From assembly GCA_020724025.1 (NCBI GenBank), contig DYHU01000021.1, positions 1 through 23,163 on the forward strand: a stretch of 23,163 bases of DNA. The letters run 5' to 3'. This stretch comes from Syntrophorhabdus sp. (GTDB lineage Bacteria > Desulfobacterota > BSN033 > UBA1163). Each line of letters opens with the position of its first letter. Position 1 is the first letter of the stretch. Under the pieces are notes generated by a model. The model was given only the letters and a program-made list of their open reading frames with translations. It was not told the origin of the DNA and made no database searches. The translations under genes and the position numbers were made by a program. This document shows, piece by piece, positions 1-7,125 of the stretch.

Positions 1-1664
1 TCTCCTTCAAAGACGACATGGCCTCCCTCTCTTCCTGCTCCAGGACCAAGGTCAATGATCGAATCAGCCGAGTGGATGATGTCCGGATCGTGTTCCACCA
101 CGACAATCGTATTACCCCTGTTTCGAAGATGTTGAAGCGTCCGTAAAAGACGATGAGTATCCCTGGCGTGAAGACCAATGCTTGGTTCATCCAACACATA
201 GAGTGTTTCGGTGAGAGAGGCTCCTAATGCCCTTGCCAGAGTAATGCGCTGGTATTCGCCACTGGAGAGGGTGCGTGTCTGGCGGGACAGGGTTATGTAT
301 CCCAGTCCCACATCAGCCATGAATTTAATCCGGTCATTGATTTCTTTAAGGAGACGCTCTCCCACCCTCTTTTGGTACTCCTTCAACGGTATGCTTGAAA
401 AGAACTCCTGGAGTTCCGAAATGGGCATTTGACAGAGCTCCGAAATGCCTTTTCCGGCCAGGCAGACATAGAGCGCTTCTTCTTTGAGCCGGGACTCGTG
501 ACAGGTGGGACAAGGGGTATAGGCCCGGTATTTACTGAGAAAGACCCGGTAATGGACTTTATATCGTTTTCCCTCCATCCATTCGAAAAAGCCTTTCAGA
601 CCGATAAATTCCCCTTTTCCGTTGAGAAGGATCTCTTTTTGATTGGGATGAAGTTCTTGAAAGGGTTTTTGAGTTGGGATACGATGCCGGCGGCACGCCT
701 CCCACAGATACTCATAGAGGTCTTGATAGGCAGGAGTGTTCCAGGGAGCAAAGGGTTTCTCTTTCAAGGTCTTTTTCGTATCGGGAATGACTTTCTGCCA
801 ATCGATTCCAATCACTCTGCCAAAGCCCTGACAGGTTGGACAGGCGCCGACCGGGCTGTTAAAGGAGAAGAGGAGAGGTTCCGGTTCCGAGAAGGTTCTT
901 CCACATCGGTTGCAGGAATAGCTCCGGTTGAAGGCCATCCTCTTTCCATCTTCTCCGATGATCTCAACCTTTCCGCCCCCTGTATGGAATCCATTCTGGA
1001 TGGCTTCGCTGAGCCTCGATCTATTCTTTTCCTCGGATGACAATCGATCGATGAGCAGAAGAATTTGTCGGCGGCCCAAGAGAAAAGAAGAAGGGAGGGT
1101 TGTAAGGTCAAGCACCTCTCCTTCTTCCCAGATTCGAAAATATCCATTTTTAATAAGTTCTTTTGCCTTGGCTTCTGAGTTTTCATCCTCAGTCCATGAG
1201 AGCGAACTGAGAATGGACACCTTCTTTTTAGGATATTCGCTCAGGATGGTTTCAGAAACGGTTTCGACGGTATCTCCTGAAACCTTGATCTGACACTGGG
1301 GACAAAAAACTTCTCCGATTTTAGCGAAGAGGAGCCTTAAGTAGTCGTAAATCTCAGAGGCTGTTCCCACGGTAGATCGTGCATTCTTCACGGTGTTCCT
1401 CTGTTCAATGGCAATTGCAGGAGGGACCCCATGAATGGCCTCCACATCAGGGCGGTCCATTTTCTCTAAAAACTGACGGGCATAGGTGGAGAGGGATTCG
1501 ATATAACGCCTCTGTCCCTCTGCGAAGAGGGTGTCAAAGGCAAGGGTCGATTTCCCGGAACCCGAGACACCTGTGATAACCGTGATTTTCCCTCTCGGTA
1601 TCCGGCAGGAGATATTTTTGAGGTTATGAGATTTGGCTCCGATAATTTCGATAAAATTTTGCAT
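1..1664 (-). CDS. uvrA: UvrA-family excinuclease ABC subunit A, N-terminal 554 codons (continues past the window edge)
   Basis: UvrA is the damage-sensing ABC ATPase of nucleotide excision repair; it loads UvrB on lesions. Reading the minus strand from the ATG at 1664-1662 gives [18 protein letters not shown], then the Walker A motif [15 protein letters not shown] and the family block [16 protein letters not shown] four-cysteine zinc site follows (CNRCG, then ACPTCQGFG), then the signature [12 protein letters not shown], Walker [12 protein letters not shown] and the H-loop VVVEHD. The second ATPase half lies beyond base 1. LSGGEYQR, with Y instead of the usual A/V, and the segment [18 protein letters not shown] resemble the long or duplicated UvrA paralogues more than housekeeping UvrA. 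That is from memory of the family, so the paralogue class is uncertain while the family is not. It is divergent from the ABC exporter gene. Confidence 0.93.
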   Translation of the reverse strand, partial: MQNFIEIIGAKSHNLKNISCRIPRGKITVITGVSGSGKSTLAFDTLFAEGQRRYIESLSTYARQFLEKMDRPDVEAIHGVPPAIAIEQRNTVKNARSTVGTASEIYDYLRLLFAKIGEVFCPQCQIKVSGDTVETVSETILSEYPKKKVSILSSLSWTEDENSEAKAKELIKNGYFRIWEEGEVLDLTTLPSSFLLGRRQILLLIDRLSSEEKNRSRLSEAIQNGFHTGGGKVEIIGEDGKRMAFNRSYSCNRCGRTFSEPEPLLFSFNSPVGACPTCQGFGRVIGIDWQKVIPDTKKTLKEKPFAPWNTPAYQDLYEYLWEACRRHRIPTQKPFQELHPNQKEILLNGKGEFIGLKGFFEWMEGKRYKVHYRVFLSKYRAYTPCPTCHESRLKEEALYVCLAGKGISELCQMPISELQEFFSSIPLKEYQKRVGERLLKEINDRIKFMADVGLGYITLSRQTRTLSSGEYQRITLARALGASLTETLYVLDEPSIGLHARDTHRLLRTLQHLRNRGNTIVVVEHDPDIIHSADSIIDLGPGAGREGGHVVFEG

Positions 1665-1684
1665 TAGATCAATTATAATTATTT

Positions 1685-1784
1685 CTCCTCCCTTTCGCAA
1701 AGGGAGGCGCCGCCGTCCAGAGCCGCACTGCTCACGCCAAGCCGAGCAGTGGGACTTTGGCGCCGGACGGTTGGGAGGGATTTT
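1685..1784. repeat. Composite palindromic repeat between uvrA and the ABC ATPase gene
   Basis: A perfect 9-bp stem (CCTCCCTTT 1687-1695, AAAGGGAGG 1699-1707) and the right end GGGAGGGATTTT (1773-1784) match the repeat at 9328-9362. Between them, where the other copy has only two bases, lies about 65 bp with its own nested inverted repeats: CCGTCC 1713-1718 with GGACGG 1765-1770, and CACTGCTC 1726-1733 with GAGCAGTG 1744-1751. It looks like one palindromic repeat carrying another. Confidence 0.6.
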
Positions 1785-1844
1785 GGCTTTGAAATTTCCA
1801 TTGGCAAACCTTTCATTCCATAATATACTCATACCACCAAATAA

Positions 1845-1898
1845 AGTTCGGAGTTCGGAGAATTTATTTTTAGGACTCCCATCTCTGAACTCCGAACT
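1845..1898. repeat. 12-bp perfect inverted repeat upstream of the ABC ATPase start
   Basis: AGTTCGGAGTTC (1845-1856) is the exact reverse complement of GAACTCCGAACT (1887-1898), with a 30-nt loop. It ends 16 nt before the chosen start codon at 1915. It could be a regulatory hairpin, but its GGAGTTC tandem character suggests an interspersed repeat. Role unknown. Confidence 0.55.
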
Positions 1899-1914
1899 CA
1901 AAACTTTAAGTAAA

Positions 1915-2880
1915 ATGGCCTTAGCAATTAAAGCAGAGGGAATATTCAAGACTTTCCGATCAGGCTGGTTACGGAAGAAGGTCAAGGCGGTCCTGATGGG
2001 AATTGACCTTCAGATCGAAGAGGGGGAGATTTTCGGCATCCTCGGTCCCAACGGTGCAGGGAAAACGACTCTCTTATCCATTCTCTCCACCTTGCTTCTC
2101 CCTGATCGAGGAGAGGTTCAGATCCTTGGCATCGATTGTCTGAACGAAGGGAACCTCATCAGGGAGAAGATCAATGTTTCAAGTGGAAATGCAAATTTCA
2201 TCTGGAGTCTCTCGGTCGAGGAAAACCTCCATTTTTATGGAATGCTCTATGGGTTAACGGGTAAAAAACGGAAAGATAAGGTCAAATCATTGATCAGCCT
2301 GTTCGATCTTGAGGAACACCGTGATGTCCCCTTTGACCGCCTCTCCACGGGGATGAAACAGAGACTCTCGCTGGCAAAATCTCTGCTGAACGATCCAGCC
2401 CTTCTTTTTCTCGATGAACCCACGGTGGGCCTCGACCCAGGTGTCTCCATACGAATTCGGGATCAGGTTCGATCAGTCCAGAAGGCAAGAGGGATGACTG
2501 TTCTTCTCACCACACACAATATGAAAGAGGCGGAATCCCTCTGCAGCCGAATTGCCTTCTTAAAAGAGGGGAAAATACTGGCTATCGGAACAGTCCAGGA
2601 TTTAAAAAAGATGGTTCGAATTGGAGAGATGATCAGGATTCAATTTGGAGGAAAAATTTCAGAAGAAGAACTGGTCCGTTTTGATGGCGTGATAAACTTT
2701 TCGGTTTCCCATGGATTCTGTGAGATCATCGTGGATGATGCAGAGAGAAGGGCGGGTCCATTGGTTGCCATGCTTTCCAATGGGGGCGCCCAGATTAAAA
2801 AAATGACCCTTGAGCAGACGGATTTGGAGGATGTCTTCGTCGAATTTTCAAAGAATATTAATGAGGAAGAAGATCGATAG
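1915..2880 (+). CDS. ABC-2 type transporter ATP-binding protein
   Basis: 321-residue ATPase that would energise an export permease at the inner membrane. In order: Walker A GPNGAGKTT (44-52), signature LSTGMKQR (143-150, a variant of LSGGQ typical of ABC-2/drug-export ATPases), Walker B LLFLDEPT (163-170) and H-loop His201 in TTHNM. The C-terminal 100 residues form the usual accessory domain ending LEDVFVEFSK. The ATG at 1915 is chosen because the protein then begins at the first conserved strand. The frame stays open upstream to 1633, but that part is translated repeat DNA. No strong ribosome site is visible. Its natural partner is the permease at 4640-5434, now separated from it by an AbiE module. 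Substrate unknown. Confidence 0.92.
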   Translation: MALAIKAEGIFKTFRSGWLRKKVKAVLMGIDLQIEEGEIFGILGPNGAGKTTLLSILSTLLLPDRGEVQILGIDCLNEGNLIREKINVSSGNANFIWSLSVEENLHFYGMLYGLTGKKRKDKVKSLISLFDLEEHRDVPFDRLSTGMKQRLSLAKSLLNDPALLFLDEPTVGLDPGVSIRIRDQVRSVQKARGMTVLLTTHNMKEAESLCSRIAFLKEGKILAIGTVQDLKKMVRIGEMIRIQFGGKISEEELVRFDGVINFSVSHGFCEIIVDDAERRAGPLVAMLSNGGAQIKKMTLEQTDLEDVFVEFSKNINEEEDR

Positions 2881-2965
2881 CCATCCCCCTGGAAAAGTAG
2901 AGAAGTCTGTTTAGAAGTTAACCCCCAAAATTAAAAGTAATAGGATTTCTCATGAAAGACATAAA

Positions 2966-2974
2966 GCATCCAGT
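2966..2974. repeat. Left copy of 9-bp direct repeat flanking AbiE module 1
   Basis: GCATCCAGT occurs here and again at 4633-4641, bracketing the AbiEi/AbiEii pair. It may be a target-site duplication or recombination footprint; chance is not excluded for nine bases. Confidence 0.4.
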
Positions 2975-3000
2975 ATGTCGAATAATTCTCGACATACTGG
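2970..3000. promoter_or_regulatory. Perfect 12-bp palindrome, candidate AbiEi operator
   Basis: CCAGTATGTCGA (2970-2981) and TCGACATACTGG (2989-3000) are exact reverse complements around a 7-nt centre. It lies about 90 bp upstream of the antitoxin start. AbiEi antitoxins are known to autorepress by binding inverted repeats in their own promoter, so an operator role is a reasonable inference. It could alternatively be a terminator for the ABC ATPase transcript, but no T-tract follows. Confidence 0.5.
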
Positions 3001-3003
3001 ACT

Positions 3004-3073
3004 TGTTTGTGATATAAAGGATTGTAACTTATCCAATGTCTCTGGCAAATCGGATCAATCAGTATCACAAACA
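3004..3073. promoter_or_regulatory. Second inverted repeat in the AbiE module 1 leader
   Basis: TGTTTGTGATA (3004-3014) and TATCACAAACA (3063-3073) are exact reverse complements 48 nt apart, with minor paired blocks (GATTG/CAATC, ATCC/GGAT) inside. Together with the palindrome at 2970-3000 this gives two inverted repeats ahead of abiEi, an arrangement like that reported for other AbiEi-autoregulated promoters. A folded leader RNA is the alternative reading. Confidence 0.4.
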
Positions 3074-3091
3074 TGACAGGGAACTGGTGCG

Positions 3092-3745
3092 GTGATGATG
3101 GAGGAGATTCGGCGAAAGATATCTCAGGAAGAGTTTGATTATCAGATGCTCTTGCACTGCTTAAGGGACTATGCTCGTCCACGCGATAAAATCAGAGCTC
3201 TTCTGAGGAGTGGCGCTATCATTCGGGTTAAAAAGGGACTCTATGTGTTTGGCCCTGATTATAGCAGAGAGCCATTTTCTCGGGAGTTACTGGCTAATCT
3301 GATCTATGGTCCGTCGTATGTTTCACTTGACTATGCGCTCAGCTACTACGGCCTGATTCCAGAGCGCGTGGAAACCGTAACATCGGTGACGTGTGGTAAG
3401 AACCGTACCTTTTCAACTCCCGTGGGCCGCTTCACATACTGGTCAATTCCCCTTGATTCCTACCGTATCGGGTTTGATATCATACAGCTTGATGAAAGAC
3501 GTTCCTTTCTCATGGCCACCCCTGAAAAGGCTTTGGCTGACAAAATCTGCCGTGACCGGGGTTCTGATATCCGCAACGATGAAGAATTTAAGGCATACCT
3601 TATGGAGGACTTGCGCATTGATCCTGGAGAACTGCTTCGGCTCGACCTCAGGCAACTAAAGGAAATTGCACAACACTGGCGCTCCCGAAAGATTTGGCTT
3701 CTAACCGTGTTTCTCCAGCGAAGTCAGAGAGGACGTCATGAATGA
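3092..3745 (+). CDS. abiEi: AbiEi-family antitoxin / transcriptional autoregulator (module 1)
   Basis: 217-residue antitoxin of a type IV toxin-antitoxin pair. In studied members an N-terminal winged helix binds the operon promoter and the C-terminal domain counteracts the AbiEii toxin. Visible signatures are the early winged-helix segment ending IRVKKGLYVFGP (about residues 46-57), then YVSLDYALSYYGLIPE and TPEKALADKI, which are typical AbiEi blocks. The start may be GTG 3092 or the in-frame ATGs at 3095/3098; AGGGAA at 3078-3083 is spaced best for GTG. The stop overlaps the toxin start by eight bases, so the pair is translationally coupled. Confidence 0.88.
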   Translation: MMMEEIRRKISQEEFDYQMLLHCLRDYARPRDKIRALLRSGAIIRVKKGLYVFGPDYSREPFSRELLANLIYGPSYVSLDYALSYYGLIPERVETVTSVTCGKNRTFSTPVGRFTYWSIPLDSYRIGFDIIQLDERRSFLMATPEKALADKICRDRGSDIRNDEEFKAYLMEDLRIDPGELLRLDLRQLKEIAQHWRSRKIWLLTVFLQRSQRGRHE

Positions 3746-4604
3746 AGCTCTTGCTCGGATGATGGCTAAATATAAATGCCGCAGATTGGAAGACTATGTT
3801 AGGGCGCTTCGCGAAATCCTTCAGGAGATAGCCCTGTTGGGTCTATGGCGAAGCAAGTTTTTTGAAAAGGGCGCTTTTTACGGAGGCACAGCTCTACGTA
3901 TTCTGTATGGACTTGACCGGTTTTCCGAGGATCTGGATTTTTCGCTTCTACAACCTAAATCCGTTTTTGACCTATCCGGTTATAGTAAAGCCCTTCAAAC
4001 AGAGATGCAGAGCTTCGGCTTTGAAGTTACCGTGGATAGCAAAGAAAAGCGGATTCCGGTGGCTGTGCAGTCTGCATTCCTCAAGGCCAATACGCTCCAA
4101 CAGCTTCTTGTCATTGAGGCAGAGAAGAAGATTGTTCGCAGAATTCCGAAAGGTCAAGTACTCAAGATCAAGGTTGAGGTTGATACCGATCCTCCACCTG
4201 GTTTCACAACAGAGGTCAAGTATCTTCTTCATCCGATTCCATTCTCTGTCCGTTCCTATATCCTGCCCGATCTTTTTGCTGGCAAAATGCATGCGATCTT
4301 GTGTCGTCGTTGGAAGAACCGGGTCAAAGGCCGTGACTGGCATGACTTTGTATGGTTCGTCTCCAGCTATCCAGAATTGCACCTTTCGCATCTTGAGGAG
4401 CGAATGATTCAAACAGGCGATTGGAAAAATAGCGAACCGTTGACGGGAGAACACTTTCACGCCCAACTTCGTGAGACCATAGAAAAAGTGGATTTAAAGA
4501 GGGCCCGGACAGAAGTCGAACCTTTTGTGAATAATCCTGATGCCTTAGCAGTGTGGTCGAAGGAGTTTTTTCTGGAGATATCCAAAAGGATCAAATTGGT
4601 CTAA
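3738..4604 (+). CDS. abiEii: AbiEii-family nucleotidyltransferase toxin (module 1)
   Basis: 288-residue nucleotidyltransferase-fold toxin; characterised relatives arrest growth, in some cases by modifying tRNA, and some give phage abortive infection. All four family motifs are present: GGTALR (49-54), the metal-binding SEDLDF (Asp65, Asp67), KVEVDTDPP (Lys145 to Asp149) and VKGRDWHDF (Lys197, Arg199, Asp200), plus LFAGKMHAI before the last. The length is normal and there is no frameshift, so it should be active. It starts inside the end of abiEi and ends 35 bp before the ABC permease start, so the pair sits within a transporter operon. Confidence 0.9.
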   Translation: MNEALARMMAKYKCRRLEDYVRALREILQEIALLGLWRSKFFEKGAFYGGTALRILYGLDRFSEDLDFSLLQPKSVFDLSGYSKALQTEMQSFGFEVTVDSKEKRIPVAVQSAFLKANTLQQLLVIEAEKKIVRRIPKGQVLKIKVEVDTDPPPGFTTEVKYLLHPIPFSVRSYILPDLFAGKMHAILCRRWKNRVKGRDWHDFVWFVSSYPELHLSHLEERMIQTGDWKNSEPLTGEHFHAQLRETIEKVDLKRARTEVEPFVNNPDALAVWSKEFFLEISKRIKLV

Positions 4605-4632
4605 TGTGGAGACATTGCGCAGGTGAGAGGTT

Positions 4633-4641
4633 GCATCCAGT
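4633..4641. repeat. Right copy of 9-bp direct repeat flanking AbiE module 1
   Basis: Second GCATCCAGT, overlapping the probable GTG start of the permease. See the copy at 2966-2974. Confidence 0.4.
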
Positions 4642-5434
4642 GAATTTCCAAAAAATGCTGATTCAGATCGGGGCCTTTGCGTTTAAGAACTGGATCATCA
4701 CGAAGCGGAATTTCTTCAGCCTCTCGGAGATCCTCTTCTGGCCTCTGGTCGGACTCTTCTCCGTGGGACTGTTGACCGTCTTTCTCGGGCTGGATGAGTC
4801 CATGACAGGATTCATTCTGATCGGAGTCATGTCGATGAGCCTCATTCAGGTCTGCCAGATCGATGTGGCCTATGCGCTCCTCTACGATCTCTGGGCGAAA
4901 TCAATGAAACATACCTTTATCGCCCCCATCCGCCCTTTTCAACTGATTTCGGGCGCCTGGCTCATCGGTATGGCACGTTCTTTCTTCGTCTTTCTATTGC
5001 TCTCCCTATTCAGTGCTATTGCTTTTGGTTTTAATTTTTTTCAACCAGGGGTTATTTCCCTCATTCTATACCTTCTGGGCCTCTTTCTCGTTGCTGTCTT
5101 GATCGGTGTGGGTGTCTGTATCCTTGTCCTTCTTTTTGGATACAAGGCGGAAGTGGCCGCATGGTCCATCACCAGTCTCATGGCATTGATTTGCGGGATA
5201 TATTACCCTATCTCCATCCTTCCCTCTCCGCTTTCGGAGATTGCCCGGGCCCTCCCATTGACCTATTTTCTGGAATATTTCCGATCCTTCTATGGATTCG
5301 AGAGGGGGATCAACGACATTTTGGGCCGGGGATTCGGACTGATCGGAATTTACCTGATGATCGAAGCCCTTCTTTTCAAGGCGGTGATTCACCATGCGAG
5401 AAAGAATGGCACCTTCATTAAACTTTCAGAGTAA
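4640..5434 (+). CDS. ABC-2 type transporter permease
   Basis: 264-residue integral membrane protein, the membrane half of the exporter whose ATPase is encoded at 1915-2880. After a short cytoplasmic N-terminus (AFKNWIITKRNFF) come about six hydrophobic segments, including ILFWPLVGLFSVGLLTVFL, the ISGAWLIG/FFVFLLLSLF pair, and a long stretch around LFLVAVLIGVGVCILVLLFG. The family block YYPISILPSPL precedes ALPLTYFLEYFR. The start GTG 4640 is preferred because GAGAGG lies nine bases upstream; ATG 4655 is possible, and the frame is open back to 4553. Its last 17 bases overlap the convergent PrsW gene. Confidence 0.87.
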   Translation: MNFQKMLIQIGAFAFKNWIITKRNFFSLSEILFWPLVGLFSVGLLTVFLGLDESMTGFILIGVMSMSLIQVCQIDVAYALLYDLWAKSMKHTFIAPIRPFQLISGAWLIGMARSFFVFLLLSLFSAIAFGFNFFQPGVISLILYLLGLFLVAVLIGVGVCILVLLFGYKAEVAAWSITSLMALICGIYYPISILPSPLSEIARALPLTYFLEYFRSFYGFERGINDILGRGFGLIGIYLMIEALLFKAVIHHARKNGTFIKLSE

Positions 5435-6236
5435 CTTCATCTTCTTCGAGGGGAAGGGGCTCTCCGCAATGATGGCAGATCCATGCCTTTGAGGAGACTG
5501 TCTTTCCACAGGCCGGACATGGCCGGGTCAACCGTCTGGGCAATAGATGGGTGGTTCTGAAGGGTGAGACCGCCTGAGCCTTTTTGACCAGGATGAAGGT
5601 CAATATCAATCCGAAGATCCAGACGAGAAGTCCGAGAAGAAAGAACCCTCCGGATGTCCTGAATGTCCCCGCGACAATGAAAAAGTTATAAAACCAGTGA
5701 AGGGAGACGGCCAGAATAAAACCGATCCAGAGCCGGTTTCCATTTTTTTCAATCTTCGCCTTCGCCATGTAATATCCTAAGATGGCCGAGAAGGAGAGAT
5801 GGGCCAGGTAGGAAAGAATGGCCCTGGGGAGGCCGACAGCGAATCCGAAACCCAGCATATATCCGACATTTTCTGCGGCCGCAAAACCCATCGCCGCTGA
5901 AACCATATAGATCATCCCATCCATCACTTCGTTGAATTGACTCGAACGGTATACCGTCAGGCGGACGGCTAAAAATTTAAAGGTTTCCTCCACTATTCCT
6001 ACCCAAAGGAATAGGAAAAAAAGGTCAGGGATCAGGGGAGGGTGATGGGAGTTTGTCATCTGAAAAGGAGCCTCCAGGAGGACGGAGGGAATGGTGGAGA
6101 GAACTCCGGCAAAAAAGGCGAGGTAGATGAGACGTTCCGGCTCCTTCTCAAATTTGTCCATCCTCCGGAACCTTGCAAGCCAGAAGAGGGCGACCAGAAG
6201 GGAGAAGAGAAGGGCGATGATCACAGGGACTCCCAC
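5418..6236 (-). CDS. prsW: PrsW-family intramembrane metalloprotease with C-terminal zinc ribbon
   Basis: 272-residue polytopic membrane protein. PrsW of Bacillus is a site-1 protease for an anti-sigma factor; here the substrate is unknown. Key residues of the family are present: VEETFK (Glu83, Glu84, Lys87), AAENVGY (Glu122, Asn123), His146 and His180 within membrane segments. After the last segment a four-cysteine ribbon follows (CPACG 240-244, CHHCG 254-258), which the basic family lacks and which probably lies on the cytoplasmic face. It starts at a GTG overlapping the end of the upstream TIM-barrel gene by 16 bases and ends inside the convergent permease gene, so it is tightly packed on both sides. 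Confidence 0.85.
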   Translation of the reverse strand: MGVPVIIALLFSLLVALFWLARFRRMDKFEKEPERLIYLAFFAGVLSTIPSVLLEAPFQMTNSHHPPLIPDLFFLFLWVGIVEETFKFLAVRLTVYRSSQFNEVMDGMIYMVSAAMGFAAAENVGYMLGFGFAVGLPRAILSYLAHLSFSAILGYYMAKAKIEKNGNRLWIGFILAVSLHWFYNFFIVAGTFRTSGGFFLLGLLVWIFGLILTFILVKKAQAVSPFRTTHLLPRRLTRPCPACGKTVSSKAWICHHCGEPLPLEEDEVTLKV

Positions 6237-7015
6237 ATCTTTTTCATCTTCTCTTTACTCATCCTGAGATAGTCCCTATCCTTAGAGAAGACTTCAATCG
6301 TCATGGTCTCGTCATAGGAGGTTTCCTTAAGGGCTTTTATGATCCTTTCGAAATCGATGATACCGGCTCCTATGGGAAGGTGATTATCCTCCTTGCCAAA
6401 ATTGTCATTGGCGTGGATATGGCCGATGCGGTAACCATAGCGCTGAATAAATTCCAGGGCCCTGTTTCTATCGCCCCCAAGGTTTGCATGTCCGATGTCA
6501 AGAGCAAGACGGATTTCAGGGAAGATCTCAAAGACCTCCTGGAATTCGTGGGGCTGGGTGAGAAAAAGGGACTGGGGGAACATGTTTTCAATACAGAGGG
6601 TCATGCCGAGGCTGTTTGCCTTCTTCAGGATGGCCTCGATTGACTCCAGGCCATATCTCTTAGCCTTATCGATGACGAACTTCCCCATGCCCGTGATGTA
6701 ACCCGGGTGAAGAACAACCTTTTCGATTCCCAGTTCGGTTGCGGCTTCAAGGGCCTCAACATTCTCCTGAAGAGAGGCTTTTCTCAGACTATCATAGAGG
6801 TCCGATGTCCAGACAAAGGTGGGGAGGTGCCCGGTCATTCCAATTCTGTAACGGTTAAGGAGTTCCCGGATTAAACGCTTCTGACTTAATATTTTTTGCG
6901 GAGTGGCTTCCGGCGGATCCAGAGTCAGCTCCACATAATCGAAACCCAGTTCTCCGATTTCTTCTATCTCTTTAAGGAGAGGTTTGATTGGAAAATTCAT
7001 TGCGCCATATTTCAT
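6221..7015 (-). CDS. Sugar phosphate isomerase/epimerase-like TIM-barrel protein (AP endonuclease family 2 fold)
   Basis: 264-residue protein of the xylose-isomerase-like TIM-barrel superfamily, which includes endonuclease IV and sugar epimerases. Candidate metal ligands follow the family order: TGHLPTF (His63), VVLHPGY (His103), CIENMF (Glu143), ALDIGHANL (Asp173, His176), GHIHANDN (His201, Asp204), NHLPIGAG (His212) and TIEVF (Glu241). These sites suggest a metal-dependent isomerase or epimerase; endonuclease activity cannot be excluded and the substrate is not readable. A ribosome site GGAG lies eight bases before the ATG at 7015. It is co-directional and overlapping with prsW, so the two are probably co-transcribed. 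Confidence 0.82.
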   Translation of the reverse strand: MKYGAMNFPIKPLLKEIEEIGELGFDYVELTLDPPEATPQKILSQKRLIRELLNRYRIGMTGHLPTFVWTSDLYDSLRKASLQENVEALEAATELGIEKVVLHPGYITGMGKFVIDKAKRYGLESIEAILKKANSLGMTLCIENMFPQSLFLTQPHEFQEVFEIFPEIRLALDIGHANLGGDRNRALEFIQRYGYRIGHIHANDNFGKEDNHLPIGAGIIDFERIIKALKETSYDETMTIEVFSKDRDYLRMSKEKMKKMWESL

Positions 7016-7050
7016 ATCATCACTCCGTCATTTGTCCGTCGTCCGTGGTG

Positions 7051-7125
7051 AGTTCGTAGCGCCCCCATTTACTGGGGGCGAACTATTTCTCCGAATTCCT
7101 GTACGGAACGGTTTCAAACCGTTCC
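7051..7125. repeat. Pair of palindromes in the 7.0-7.1 kb intergenic gap
   Basis: CGCCCCCA (7060-7067) pairs with TGGGGGCG (7073-7080), flanked by AGTTCG and CGAACT. GGAACGGTTT (7105-7114) pairs with AAACCGTTCC (7116-7125) around a single base and abuts the stop codon at 7126-7128. The first block shares TGGTGAGT-type sequence with the repeat at 11114-11158. The second stem may help terminate the minus-strand gene, although no T-run follows. Best read as an interspersed repeat. Confidence 0.55.

Noticed and set aside
211..1293. Several open frames on the plus strand across the first 1.3 kb
   Set aside because: They are antisense to a clear uvrA reading frame and have no motifs or ribosome sites.
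1633..1914. N-terminal extension of the ABC ATPase frame
   Set aside because: It translates palindromic repeat DNA and shows no family similarity; homology begins at the ATG 1915.
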